Source: Metaphire vulgaris (Eukaryota > Annelida > Clitellata > Crassiclitellata > Megascolecidae). From it: a stretch of 64,000 nucleotides of DNA. The number at the start of each line of letters is the position of its first letter. Positions within the stretch are counted from its first letter, which is position 1. The notes under the pieces were generated by a model, which worked only from the letters and a program-made list of their open reading frames with translations, had not been told where the DNA came from and ran no database searches. The position numbers and the translations under genes are program-made. The stretch spans positions 16,476,276 through 16,540,275 of the forward strand of contig CM030845.1 of NCBI GenBank assembly GCA_018105865.1, written 5' to 3'. Shown here piece by piece: positions 1 through 11,204 of the stretch.

Positions 1-1
1 T

Positions 2-425
2 GCAGGACTGGAAAATGAAGGACCAAATCGCAGGGGATGAAAATGCAGGACTGGAAAATGAAGGACCAAATCGCAGGGGGTGAAAATGCAGGACTGGAAA
101 ATGAAGGACCAAATCTCAGGGGATGAAAATGCAGGACTGGAAAATGAAGGACCAAATCGCAGGGGATGAAAATGCAGGACTGGAAAATGACGGACCAAAT
201 CAGGGGGTGAAAATGCAGGACTGGAAAATGAAGGACCAAATCGCAGGGGATGAAAATGCAGGACTGGAAAATGAAGGACCAAATCGCAGGGGTGAAAATG
301 CAGGACTGGAAAATGAAGGACCAAATCGCAGGGGGTGAAAATGCAGGACTGGAAAATGAAGGACCAAATCGCAGGGGGTGAAAATGCAGGACTGGAAAAT
401 GAAGGACCAAATCTCAGAGGTGAAA
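2..425. repeat. 43-bp tandem minisatellite
   Basis: About ten copies of a 43-bp unit (begins GCAGGACTGGAAAATGAAGG) run from the left edge. Some copies are shortened to 40-42 bp near the GGGG step. 43 is not a multiple of three, so the open frames read through it are artefacts. Degenerate copies (CAGGACTGGAAA) continue to about 490. Confidence 0.95.
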
Positions 426-1159
426 ATGAAGGACTGAAAAAACGAATGACTGGAAGTTGCAGGACTAGAAAATGCAGGACTGGAAACTGAGGGACAAAAT
501 TATCAAATGATCGACAGCAAACAAGAAAACCAAATGAGTAGTCGCTCAGTAGTCGCCGTAAACAAATGTCTCCCTGACGGTTGGATTGATAACGCGCGTT
601 TGATTGTCAACGGTCATGAGACCTGCCAGTTGAACCTCCTCAACGTATTATGGGTTGTTATGATGGTCTACTTCAAAGAAGTAATTTAAAATGTCGGACC
701 CCAATTACAATGGTTATGCGTCTATATAATTAGTAGGTCCTTTTCAGACTTGTAGTTTAATTTGATCAACATTTTTTGCCTTGTTCATTGTCAACTTTAC
801 ATTGAAAAACACTGTATGTCGATGCTTTACACTTTTTTCAAGACTTATACTGTTATTAGCTTTACTTGTTGTTTTTCAAGACATACTGTTATTAGCTTTA
901 CTTGTTCTTTTTGCCCTTTTCATTGCTAACTTCAGATGTAAAACCACTTTTTGTAGACGCTTGATTAACGAATGCTTGTTTTTGCTAACTTGAGGAATTC
1001 AATAGTGACAACAAATACACAACTCATGTCTTATTTAGGCTACATTGATAGTGATAGTACAGTTAATAACAGGGACGGAGGGTCAAGATGAGAAGACGTC
1101 AACAATTTTTTTTTTATAGATCACTTATAAAGAAATTACGAAATACATTTTCCAGTCCT
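426..1159. other. No gene seen; AT-rich spacer
   Basis: Short open frames only, with no recognisable motif or splice pair. An imperfect local duplication (TACTGTTATTAGCTTTACTTGTT) lies near 848-905. Confidence 0.5.
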
Positions 1160-1297
1160 CAGTGTTGTAATAAATACTTGTCCTGAAGTATTTCACTACT
1201 TTCATAAATACTTGGTTCTCATGTAGTATTTAAATATTATTTAAATACCCAAATACCAGGGTAAGTATTGAAAGTATTTAAATACTTTACAACATTG
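1160..1297. mobile_element. hAT-type MITE (CAGTGTTGTAA termini)
   Basis: The left end CAGTGTTGTAATAAATACTT and the right end AAATACTTTACAACATTG are inverted copies. The flanking 8-mers ccagtcct and gcagtccg agree at 6 of 8 positions, consistent with an aged 8-bp hAT target duplication. The element sits in a derivative of the minisatellite, whose CAGTCCT was the target. Non-coding, internally AT-rich. Confidence 0.7.
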
Positions 1298-1300
1298 GCA

Positions 1301-1427
1301 GTCCGTCATTTTCCTGTCCTGCATTTTCACCCCTGCGATTTGGTTCGTCATTTTCCAGTCCTGCATTTTCACCCCTTGCTTTTTTGATAGTCCTTCATTT
1401 TCCAGTCCTGCATTTTCAGCGCTCCCT
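1301..1427 (-). repeat. Inverted copies of the 43-bp minisatellite
   Basis: About three units of the array at the left edge recur here in reverse-complement orientation (TTTTCCAGTCCTGCATTTTC). The two arrays face each other across about 0.9 kb. Confidence 0.9.
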
Positions 1428-2211
1428 AATAATGAGGTGGGATTCATTTTTTCAAGGGATTCATCTTAATTCACTACTCCGGTCCCGGGCCTCCTTCGTA
1501 GCTACATCAATGGCTTCAACCATATCTCAATTAATGCGCACCAGAGACAATGAGAGACATGCTATTGAGAAAAGCGATGGCACGTACTTACCCAGGAGTC
1601 CCAGCAGTAGAAAATAAAGAGAAGCCGGATACTTTGAAACCATACTTTCATTTGGTATAGAACATTTAAACATTAGATGACACTAAATGCTGGCAGAACA
1701 AAAAAGACGACACCAGCCGAAGCTCATCGTATTCATACTGAAGAGTCTCTGTTTACAGAAAAGTCTTATTATCTCCCCGCATCAGGGTAATAATATACTT
1801 GAATAATAGGCCTATTATTGCAACTGAATAAACTTAGTTTGCCGGACTTTTGTTATAAGCGTTATGTTAGCACAGCTCACTGTTCAACGGGAGAAAAGAA
1901 AACATAGGCTTAGAGGCAAAATGAAAGCATTTTCAGAAAACACATTGAAAAGAGTAAAAAAACCAATATTACCACAATTATTATCTACCGAGAATTGGCC
2001 TCGAATGATTCGGCTTTACCTTGTATCTCGTTTGTACTTTGAGTTGAGTTCGTGTTGAATATTAAATCTGTGAGAAAACAAGATCGAATTCTGATTTACC
2101 AAATGTGAGAGTGATTGAAGTGTGCACTTAGAGACAAGAAATACTGTAACAGTGTGAATTTTATTTAGCCATTTTGCTGATTTAGTTTAATATGATAAAA
2201 TTCTTGCTTAA
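1428..2211. other. No gene seen
   Basis: AT-rich sequence with short open frames only. I find no domain, repeat family or convincing splice sites. Confidence 0.4.
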
Positions 2212-2366
2212 ACGTTGACTGCGACGCATTTTCTTTGCCAGGCGCGGCCTCTATACGACCTCCTTGGCTTACGATGCATTGAACAAAGGACGTCATATGA
2301 CGCCCCTAGCGCCCTGCAGTAACAAAATAAGCACGTCAATTGTCGTCCCCAACTCTCAACGTGTTG
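2212..2366. mobile_element. Short piggyBac-like MITE
   Basis: About 155 bp between TTAA sites (2208-2211 and 2367-2370). It starts ACGTTGACTGCGACGC and ends CTCAACGTGTTG. It shares both its ends and the internal GACGTCATATGACG block with the larger element that follows, so it is a deletion derivative of the same family. Confidence 0.7.
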
Positions 2367-2433
2367 TTAAAGCAGACGATTTGGAGGAAAGTTTGGATTT
2401 TGTGCCTTAAAGTTAAAGCTTGAGGTCATTTAA

Positions 2434-3395
2434 CACGTTGACTGCGGCCTATTAAATAACTGAGACGCGGATACTATTGACGAGAGTCTACGACCTCCGT
2501 GGCTTTCCAGTTCCTATACAAAATGCGTGCGATCATGCGTGAAGTGAGTGACAGCCGTTAGATTATTCCCAAGGCCCGATCACGTTAGACGCCTACAGAG
2601 GAAAATATCTTGAAACAGATGCAAATGTTTAGAGGCTATAGAGCCACCTGTTACTAGAATGACTTTCTCTTTCTCAGGTATGCACCAATTCATACGAAAA
2701 AGTGCAGGTGGTCTGTAATGTGCTCCATAACCGCGCTACGTAGACCTTGTCAGGAACTAGTAGTTATCTCAACAATGGCGATTGGATAAAACAATCAATG
2801 TCACGGGTCAAGAATGCAAAGCAATAAAAATGGCAATTATTGTGGCAAAGTGGACGCTATAGCCGATATAAATTCCAGGACCTTAGTAAGGACCTCAATT
2901 ATCTGGTCCAAAAACGCTGACGGCATTACGTCTATGGTGATACAAGTTATTTGGGGTATTTATATTGAAGCTGAGGCGTGGGGTTTAGAAGGTGGGCCTT
3001 TTAGAAGGCCAATCGACGTTCTTCAGTAGAATGTGGCGCTTCCGATTGGTCATTTAGTCCACCTGCAACAATAGACGGCGCATCTATCTCAAGTGAACCA
3101 AGACTGCTATTATAATTAGCATGGAGCGAATTGAGCTTCGTTATTGAGGCGGCGGAGCATGAGTATATTGTGGTTTTTGAACAGGTGTTTATAGGACAAA
3201 TATTCATACATTTTCTATAAAATTTGCTTGTCTTGATCGGTCACTCATTCTAGTAGCTAGAGGAAGCAGAAAAATGAATCCAAGATCCGTATAAGCTAAG
3301 ATATTTGGCATTGAACTAAGGACGTCATATGACGTCCCTAGCGCCCTGAGAAACCAAAATAAGGACGTCAGTTGACGTCCCTAGCGTTCAACGTG
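2434..3395. mobile_element. piggyBac-like MITE, 962 bp, TTAA flanks
   Basis: The element is bounded by TTAA on both sides (2430-2433 and 3396-3399), with termini CACGTTGACTGC and, inverted, CACGTTGAACGC. Near the right end is a palindromic pair of GACGTCATATGACGTC-like motifs. An inverted, shorter copy lies at 11833-12545 and matches over most of its length. TTAA target use and CAC-type ends suit piggyBac; no transposase frame survives. Confidence 0.85.
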
Positions 3396-3595
3396 TTAAG
3401 CGACTTCATGTATTGACTAATAAAGAGTTGGATACAGAAAAAAATATTTCTATGAGATATTTTGAAGGGTCAGTGGTGACTGCAGCTCTGAAGAACTTGC
3501 ACGAAGAAATCGCGTAGAAGTGGTTCATTCGCTGACTGAAAAATAGCACATGGCCTACGTATTTTTGAATCTTTCTCCGTTGGGAAGCAGCATAT

Positions 3596-3816
3596 CACCC
3601 ATATCCATGGGCTGGGTTGGATTGGGTTGGGTCAGACTTTTCCATGTTAATAGTTGGTTGGGTTGGGTCAGAAAATAAGTCATGGTTTAAGAAACTGTAA
3701 TGTATTACAGTGGGTTGGGTTGGGTCAAGTAAACCTATTATCGGCATGGGTTGGGTTGGAGATTTGAAGGGTTGGATTGGATTGGGTTCTAAAAAATGGA
3801 CCCACGGACATCTCTG
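3596..3816. mobile_element. hAT MITE with GGTTGGGT-rich interior
   Basis: A perfect 8-bp duplication CAGCATAT (3588-3595 and 3817-3824) brackets 221 bp. The inverted termini are CACCCATATCCATGGG and CAGAGATGTCCGTGGG. The interior is a degenerate GGTTGGGTTGGGTC repeat. A sister copy with its own duplication is at 55850-56027. Confidence 0.85.
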
Positions 3817-5070
3817 CAGCATATAAACCCGCTATAAAAATTTAACTTGGGAATAACGAAGTGAAAGCTATTTCTCCTTTGACGCTGATGCACTTAGGCT
3901 ATGTCTAATCTAATGTAATCTTAAACTTCTATAGCGCCACTTCTAGCATCGAGATGCGGCCGGTGAGGAATGATTTGAGCCAGCTTAGTGCGCATCCCTT
4001 GATACCGCATCTTTCCTCCAGGCGTTGCAGGAGGATCCCGTGATCGACGCAGTCAAAAGCCACGCGCTGGTCGAGGAGCCCTAGGAGCGATACCTGTCTT
4101 CGGTCTGTGGTTCTGAGAATGTCCGATAGTACCTTTAGGAGGGCCGTTTCAGTGCTATGACGACGTCTGTAGGCTCATTGTGGCCGTGGCAGTAGTTTCT
4201 CATCTTCGATAAATCTAACCACGCACTCCATGACAACCTTTTCCACTGTTTTCGAGATGAAGGTCAGGTTGCTGACCGGCCTATAATTTTTAGGATCGTC
4301 TGGGTTCAGCCCTGGCTTCCTTAGGATCGGAGTCACGATGGCATGCTTTTGAGACTCCGGAAGCCATCCTTCTTTGAGAGAGGCGTTTATCATGGCCGTG
4401 ATATACGGCAGTAGTCCATCCAGTATCTCTTTGAGGAGGAATGTCGGAATCGTGTCTAATGTGCACGATTTCGTCGGAGAGTCCATGATGAGGAGGCGAA
4501 CCTCTTCCTCAGTGGACGGCTTAAGAGTGGACAGCGTGCTCCTGGGTGGTGGTGCCGTCCGCAGCTCGGCCTTTGGTACGCCTTCCGTACATTAGCCACC
4601 TTCTCCTCGAAGTAGTGGAAGAAGTCTTCGGCCATGTTGCTTGCCGGAGCCTCGTTGTCCGCTAGCCTTCTGTCCTTCTTCAGTATGTTGGACAGCGATC
4701 GCCAGAGTCTCGCCGGCTCCAAACTTTCCATTTTGACCCGATTGGTCCAGCATGTTGTCTTCCTATGCGCTATGTTCTTTTGCTTTTACTTGCACGCAGC
4801 GATGTTCTTGTCGGCTGCCCCGTGTGTCCGACGATATCGGCGCTCGACCCTGCGGTAGTTTCGGCGGGCCGATCGGCACTCTGGGTCAAACCAGGGACAG
4901 AGCGGCCTGTGCTGCACAACATGTGTTGCGTGGCGCGAATCGGTCTGCTAAGTTTCACAAGGTGTTGTCAAAGACGGAGAAGAGCCGTTCCGCTGATCAA
5001 CGTTCCCTCTAAGCGAGAGGTAGCAATGCGCGCAGCTCTAGAGGCATTGTGCAAGGGTCATTGTGCGCAG

Positions 5071-5805
5071 TGCAAAATTTTTACAACATTAGGCATATAT
5101 ATATATAATCATGGATAATGTAAATAGACATGTAATAGACATGTAAATAGAATGAAAAGTAACAGACTCCCATATAAAGCACTCTACACATACAAAGAAG
5201 GAAAAAGAGGAAGAGGAAGACCCAGGAAAAAGTGGATGGATAACATCAAAGAAGACTTCGAAAGATATCAAATGACAATAATAGATGGAATGAGATTAAC
5301 AACGGAAAAAGATAAATGGAAAAGTTTTGTGTCTAGCTATTGCCGCTAATGAGCTGGCAGAAAGCAACTATGATGATGATGATGAATCATGGATAATTCA
5401 AATATTCTATTATTACCAGTCAAAATTAAATATGACGGTCAATCAGCTAGATACTTTTAATAATTTTAATATAATAATTTTTGCAAAATTTTTACAACAT
5501 TAGGCATATATATATAATCATGGATAATTCAAATATTCTATTATTACCAGTCAAAATTAAATATGACGGTCAATCAGCTAGATACTTTTAATAATTTTAA
5601 TATAATAATTTTTGCAAAATTTTTACAACATTAGGCATATATATATAATCATGGATAATTCAAATATTCTATTATTACCAGTCAAAATTAAATATGACGG
5701 TCAATCAGCTAGATACTTTTAATAATTTTAATATAATAATAATTTTATAATTAATAATTTTAATATAATAATAATTTTATAATTAATAATTTTAATATAA
5801 TAGAT
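5071..5805. repeat. 131-bp tandem repeat array
   Basis: Units beginning AATCATGGATAATTCAAAT start at 5385, 5516 and 5647, exactly 131 bp apart. A partial leading unit lies at 5071-5119 and a decayed TAATTTTAATATAATA tail runs to 5805. The array lies inside the hAT element and is interrupted by a LINE tail. Confidence 0.92.
5120..5384 (+). mobile_element. 5'-truncated LINE 3' end (ORF2 C-terminus)
   Basis: This encodes the usual C-terminal end of an RTE-like LINE ORF2: KRGRGRPRKKWMDNIKEDF followed by DKWKSFVSSYCR and a stop near 5349. An (ATG)n tail follows (TGATGATGATGATG). It is flanked by a 13-bp direct repeat AATCATGGATAAT (5107-5119 and 5385-5397), which is the target duplication in the tandem array. 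A related tail on the minus strand is at 54778-55025. Confidence 0.88.
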
Positions 5806-6478
5806 GCCAGCACGGTAGCACCGTTAAAGTTGTCTTTATGTGGTGCCTATGTGGCATCACTCGCCGTTTAGCATGGGATGTTCCTGGAGGCAACACATTT
5901 TTCATAATCAAAGTTTGCTTGATTCCGAATCGCCGTGTGTCAAAAGCTACTCATATCGACAACTGACAGTATTGATTGATATGACCAAGAAAGCTTTGTC
6001 TATGAGAATTTTCACTTGCTCACCTTTACTCATTTGGCGATCTTCACTTTGAATCATTTTTTCGCATATCCTTTGACTCCGTGAGCAGAAAATTTATCCA
6101 ATTTCCACCGATCACAGGCTTTACCAGTCGAGAACTCGCCATTTGCTTTTGCCCAGCACCAAATTAACATATAACAACACCGCCGTCGGAAACTTTAACC
6201 GTCTTAATTATTAAGTTCTTAGCCCGTAAGTCTCGTAAGACGTATGTTTATTTGTAACTGAGTTTTCCATAGAAAATGGTAATCAGTAAGTGTGGCCCTG
6301 AGTCCTGGGGTCTAACGTAGGAAGTCTAGTTGACTCATCAAAGCCTTCTTGGCTTCAAAGAGAGGTACCGCTAGAGTGGATCAAATCTGAGTGCTAGTTG
6401 TTGGGACAATTCACATACTGTATGGTAAAGGGATAAAGCGCACATCTCTAATAATATGATTCCAGCCACTTTGATTTT

Positions 6479-6522
6479 AACCTTTCTCGACCTTTGCTCC
6501 CGACCAAAGGTCGAGAAAGGTT
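6479..6522. repeat. Perfect 18-bp-stem hairpin
   Basis: AACCTTTCTCGACCTTTG and its exact reverse complement are separated by 8 bases. The hairpin lies inside the hAT element. Confidence 0.85.
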
Positions 6523-6852
6523 CATCGCTTCATTCATCGCTTCTCGACCAAGGCGATGAATGCCATGAACCATCTCTAGTCAAGTTCCATTTTTGATCAC
6601 GATTTACAGAAGTTTGAACTTTAACGGATTATGCCACAGAGTCTCAAACTGCGTTATGCTAGGCTGATTATTTAGCTATTCTTCATTTGCTGCGCTGGGA
6701 AGAAAGTAGCTGCGCGGGGATGCTGGATCAGCTGCGCGCGCGCGCACGCGCGCAGCTTAGAGGGAACGTTGCCGCTGATGTGTCGTCGTTTGACACAACG
6801 CCGAGAGAGCCTGCATCGATAGGTAGGGGTTTGTTACAGAACACCAAGTGCT

Positions 6853-7182
6853 ATGGAAGAAGCAGATAATGGAATGTTTGCTTTATTGAACAGGGTATCT
6901 AGAGAAAATGTTGTTATAATGGGTGACTTTAATTATCATGTAGACTGGGAAACGCTGGATACAGAGAGATCATGTGATAGGAAATTTCTGGACTGTGTCA
7001 ATGATAATTTTCTGTTTCAGCATGTGGCAAGGCCAACAAGAGGCAACAACATACTAGACCTGGTTCTAACAAGAGAGGAGAATATAGTTTCCAACGTGGA
7101 TGTTGGGCAGAATTTTGCAACAAGTGATCACCAAATGGTCAGTTTTACTATTAACTTTGGGATTGGTCAACAAAAGCAGTTT
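6853..7182 (+). mobile_element. LINE endonuclease-domain fragment
   Basis: The plus-strand frame encodes the C-terminal part of an APE-type LINE endonuclease: GDFNYHVDW, then QHVARPTRGNNILDLVLT, then SDHQMVSFTINF. The GDFN and SDH residues are the metal and catalytic residues of this fold. It runs into an (AGA)n tract (7183-7233) that gives a spurious poly-arginine end. It is truncated at both ends and may belong to the same family as the LINE at 17325-20380. Confidence 0.85.
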
Positions 7183-7233
7183 AGAAGAAGAAGAAGAAGA
7201 AGAAGAAGAAGAAGAAGAAGAAGAAGAAGAAGA
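7183..7233. repeat. (AGA)n microsatellite
   Basis: A pure GAA/AGA trinucleotide run terminates the LINE fragment. A (TA)n run follows near 7362-7388. Confidence 0.95.
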
Positions 7234-7239
7234 AGAATC

Positions 7240-7360
7240 ATTTATTTCTCAATGACATCAAAATAATAATACGAACACAATGAATTCAATGACATCAAAA
7301 GGTAATACTACTGTAACTCAACTAATAACTAATGACTATTAATTAATATTATCAGAGTCA

Positions 7361-7392
<32 letters not shown>

Positions 7393-7767
7393 TTAATAAT
7401 AAAACAACAACAAAACAATTATTATAAACCAATCAAAAAAATTGACTTAATCTAAATTGACTAAGTCTAAACAGACTCTATTGCATAGAGACTTTGATAG
7501 ATATAGATAGATGACATTTGGAGTGATGATAACAAATTAATCAATGTCACAGAACGTTAATAATATTATTGAGAAAAGGGTTGGCCTAAGGGAATAAATC
7601 CCGTATGATGGCCAACCTTTGGTATTTAAGTAATTGATATAAGGTAGTACATAAATAGGAGTTAATAATGAATGGAAATAAACCATATGAGGTGACTGCA
7701 GAAGATTTGATGCTTTTATATATTTATTTAGTACAATAGAATAAGGTTAGTAAAAATTAAGATAATT
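7240..7767. other. No gene seen; AT-rich spacer
   Basis: AT-rich, with a (TA)n run. An imperfect inverted pair GGTTGGCC / GGCCAACC lies near 7579-7618. Confidence 0.5.
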
Positions 7768-8205
7768 TTATTTAGAGGGAAATAGGAATCTATAGTGTTT
7801 ATTTATTAAATGTTCTATGTTGAGAAAACTTAAGTTTGAAGTGTTATTATGTGGCGACCCCGGTTCGCGGTCTCGTAGCGCGGCCGGCGGTCGGGCGGCC
7901 CCCAACGCCCGCTCGGTCTCCCGATCGCCATCAGCCGCCGACTCTGCCTGATCGGCGGCGTCACGTTCCCTTTCCGGCTCTCCGACATCAGAGGAGGTGT
8001 CCGCGGCTGCCGGGCAGGCCGCACACTGAGGACGGCCGTTCCTCAACGTAGGGTTCTCATTTCCCTCCTCTGACTCTCTATCCGTTCCGGCCTCGTCCGA
8101 GAGACCCTTTAACTCATTCATCTTATCGCTGGCCACCGCTTGGTCTCGGCGCCTTAAGCGATTTCTATAAGTATTCCGGGTCTCCGGCTTCGACTTAGCC
8201 CCACG

Positions 8206-9422
8206 CAGTGATATTTCAGTTCGGGAAATAATTTCAGTTTCTATTCAGTTTCAGTTCTAGGGTTGCCAATTTCAGTTTCTATTCAGTTTCAGTTCGGGAA
8301 ATAATTTCAGTTTCTATTCAGTTTCAGTTCTAGGGTTGTCAATTTCAGTTTATATTCAGTTTCAGTTCGGGAAATAATTTCAGTTTCAGTTTCAGTTAAC
8401 AGCTGATAATCAGTTTCAACGTTCAATAAGTGGCAAGTAACAATTGTTCTGTTCAGTTAAGTAACTACAGTAAGTTAAGTATCTAAGTTAAATCCAATGT
8501 GCATTTAGTTTTAAGAAGACTTGCATTTCTAAATTTTTGGTGAGGCGACTCTTTCGGCCAGCTGTTAACAAGCCACACAGTGAGAAGATTCGCTCAACAT
8601 AGGGGCCTGTTAGGCAGGTGCAGTGATTAAATCTTCAGCCAGATCTGCTAATTGAGCGTAGGATGCACGACGCTTTTTCCAGAAAGTCAGTGCATCTTCA
8701 TCTTCAGAGTATTGCTGAAGTTCTGACAAGTAGTTGTCCAGCTGGCCTTGAATGGAAGACACTGTAGGATTAGCGGATATGCCGGTAGGTGTTTCAGATG
8801 CTATCATCAACTTATTATTATGTATGATTTTGCTGCCGCCAGTAGCTGTTCTGTTTGACGAGATGCCAGTAGTACTGATGCCACAGATATGGTCAAGTAG
8901 ACAAGCAGCAACAGGGATAGGATTAAATTGAAATGACTGGGGATCAAGAACTGAAGCAAAGCGACTTGTGAAATAAGAGAGCATTAGGCCTATGAGCTTT
9001 CTTGAACCGCTAAAATGGTGAAGGTGACACTCCAAATTTAGAAATGATGGCAGAATATATGACATTGGCTGTGAGTCAGTTTGAAGAATGTCAGAGTAAT
9101 TCGTGCACATTGCATAGTTTTGTGATAAAGTAAGTAGGTAAGTAAAATTTCTTTTACCGGACTGGCGCTTTCAAAATCAGGCTCAGCGGGTAAGTTGTGT
9201 ATTTAAATCCAAAAAGACCTTTAGAAAATTTTCAGTATTTACTAACAATTTCAGTTCGGGAAATAATTTCAGTTTCTATTCAGTTTCAGTTTTAGGGTTG
9301 CCAATTTCAGTTTATATTCAGTTTCAGTTCGGGAAATAATTTCAGTTTCAGTTTCAGTTTCAGTTAACTGATTTAAAATAATTTCAGTTTCTATTCAGTT
9401 TCAGTTCACTGAAATATCACTG
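8206..9422 (-). mobile_element. hAT element with transposase remnant, 1.2 kb
   Basis: A perfect 8-bp duplication GCCCCACG (8198-8205 and 9423-9430) flanks it. The termini CAGTGATATTTCAGT are inverted at the two ends. Both subterminal regions are arrays of TTTCAGTTTCTATTCAG, typical of dense transposase-binding repeats. The transposase C-terminus is encoded on the minus strand. Confidence 0.93.
8470..9110 (-). pseudogene. hAT transposase C-terminal remnant
   Basis: The minus-strand frame from 9110 carries FASVLDPQSFQF, DALTFWKKRRASYAQLADLA and DLITAPA. After a one-step frame change it continues as VERIFSLCGLLTAGRKSRL, the conserved hAT dimerisation block (family pattern VERxFS…GLL…R). The N-terminal DNA-binding and catalytic regions are missing. 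It is the internal remnant of the surrounding hAT element. Confidence 0.85.
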
Positions 9423-9705
9423 GCCCCACGTCTCTTCATTCTCGGTAATCTAACCGTCTTCCGCTCTCTTATAGACAGGCGGCGTTGTCTCTTGGCTTCC
9501 TCGGCGCTTTCACCAAACCCGAGGTTATCCGTGCCTGAATGGACGGCGGTCCACTCTTTTCCTGGCTGTCGATACACTCAAACTGTCTCCCCTCGCCTTT
9601 ACGACAGGCGGGCGTCTGTCTCCTCTCTTGGCTCAGAATTGACCTCCTGGGCACTAACGTGACCTCAGGTAGGCGATTTTCATCACAGCCAAGACTCACC
9701 TTCAC

Positions 9706-10861
9706 TGACAGTGCGCTGAGCCTCCGGCGTCACAGCGACTTCCAAAGACACGAACACAACTTGCCTTTATTGGTTTATTTTTATTTATTAATAAACCAAA
9801 CAACAATGACAACAATTGCTACAGTGGCAACACTGGTAACACGGACAAAGACGCGTTGACTAGACGCAATCCGACAGCCACAATAACTAGCGCACAGGAA
9901 GTGCAATCGATAGCCTTTGATACGTCAGTATGAAACTATAAGGTTTAGCACTTTAAACGGGCTCCAAATACTCGCTTTCAATCGCTGTGCTTTCTTTACT
10001 CTATCGCCTCACGATATAAGCGGCCACACTGCGAAATCCTCATGTCTTGACGATAACTAAAATTTTCAGAGTTTTGAAACTTTTTGACGGACACTTAGGC
10101 GGATTTTTCGTCAGTAGTCTGTATTTTCGCGTAGTTGCCGTCACTAGGAAAAAGTTGGGACCTGTTTAAGAACGTTTTCCTTAGCGGTGATCAGGGGCCT
10201 CGTCTACGGCTAAGCGACGCGGCAATAGCTCCTGCCAGCTGGGCGCGCGTCTCAAGCGAACTTTAGTTACAACAGCCGCATGCGTCCGCCTATTGACGCG
10301 TGCTACATAAATTCCCATATTTCGGAGATTTTCGATTTTTAGAACCATCCCTTGAGGGCGCTCGCTCCCAAATGTCCCTATCTACGCTTTTTATCCGTCA
10401 GAAAGCTTAACTTCGGACCCACCCCCTTAGCGTCGTCGGCAGCGGCGAAAGGCGCCTCGCCGCCGGCGACGCGCATCGCCAACAGGTCCTGGTGGTCCGG
10501 GCGCCGGTCTTTATGCGGAATTTTTAACTGTTGGGCCACGTCCGCTTAGGTGCCGTGAAAGCAGTGAACCTAGGCGCGGCGTCGTCGTTATCGGTGGTAA
10601 GCGACCCCGTCTACGGCCCAACCCTTCGCTAATCACACCTGGTAACCGGGCGCCGGTGTTCAGGCGTACGCATCGACTACACAGCCGGCTGACCGCTGCC
10701 GCGTGCGTCGAACAGCCAGACGTACGGTTCCCAGCGGAGGCCTCGTTTCGCGCAGCCTCCGTCTTACATGCGATGATCTTTCAGCGGCCAAACTCTCTAG
10801 TCGCTGAAGACCGAAGGCTCTCCCGGGAACCTATAATTAATCGTTGCCGGTTTCTATAACC
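9706..10861. other. Unassigned GC-rich stretch
   Basis: Contains the AATAAA-rich block near 9775-9800 and then about 1 kb of GC-rich sequence with short open frames on both strands. I recognise no protein or RNA here. Together with 7768-9705 it could be one minus-strand LTR element. Confidence 0.3.
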
Positions 10862-11204
10862 CAGCGGTTCTCAACCTGTGGGTCGCGACCCCCAAGGGGG
10901 TCGAATGACGATTTGCCAGGGGTCGCCCGAGACCTTCAGAAATATTAGGTTGTCTCTTGTCTTGTTATTGTACAAAATTTCCTCAGTGGTAGTTACGACG
11001 TACTAGTTGTTTTACTATAAATGTAATTCAAGGATAGACATGGAGACAATTAAATAATAACGATTTAGAACATTTTGATTCTCGTAGCATTATTATTTTT
11101 AGCAGTTTACATTATGAACAAAAGTGATTTTACGGTTGGGGGTCGCCACATAATGGGGAATTGAATTAAAGGGGTCGCGGCACTATAAAGGTTGAGAACC
11201 GCTG
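10862..11204. mobile_element. hAT (Charlie-like) MITE, 343 bp
   Basis: A perfect 8-bp duplication CTATAACC (10854-10861 and 11205-11212) flanks it. The termini CAGCGGTTCTCAACCTGTGG and GGTTGAGAACCGCTG are the familiar Charlie-type hAT ends seen across animals. Non-coding. Confidence 0.95.

Larger units (their letters stand above)
4998..6771. mobile_element. hAT element, 1.77 kb (CAACGTTCCCTCTAAGC termini)
   Basis: A perfect 8-bp duplication CCGCTGAT (4990-4997 and 6772-6779) flanks it. The termini CAACGTTCCCTCTAAGC and GCTTAGAGGGAACGTTG are exact inverts. Subterminal GCGCGC tracts follow. The interior holds a 131-bp tandem array, a LINE tail insertion and a perfect hairpin, and no transposase. 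It split the minus-strand LINE at 3930-6823. Confidence 0.92.
3930..6823 (-). mobile_element. CR1/L2-type LINE fragment split by a hAT element
   Basis: Read on the minus strand from 6823, coding resumes after the hAT insertion at 4997 and runs to about 3930. It carries the linker PWFDPECRSARRNYRR (about 4920-4860) and reverse-transcriptase fingers with NYRPVSNLTFISKTVEKV (about 4290). The palm start DCVDHGILLQRLEER follows near 4010. Frameshifts separate the segments. It is 5'-truncated and lacks the YADD region. The 3' junction carries ACTTCTATAGCGCCAC, repeated near 52270. Confidence 0.8.
7768..9705 (-). pseudogene. Unidentified charged ORF split by a hAT element
   Basis: The minus strand carries an open, Arg/Glu/Ala-rich frame in two pieces, 9705-9431 and 8205-7768. 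They become continuous if the hAT element at 8206-9422 and one duplication copy are removed (…PRMKRRGA then KSKPETRNTYRNRLRRR…). An in-frame stop lies upstream of the junction. About 75-200 bp 5' of it on this strand is AATAAATAAAAATAAACC, resembling a polyadenylation region, so an LTR-retroelement leader with a gag-like start is possible. I do not recognise the protein. Confidence 0.35.

Noticed and set aside
123..338. 71-aa repetitive protein
   Set aside because: A read-through of the 43-bp minisatellite, whose unit length shifts the frame each copy.
5385..5805. CRISPR-like array
   Set aside because: Head-to-tail 131-bp units with no unique spacers, in an animal genome.
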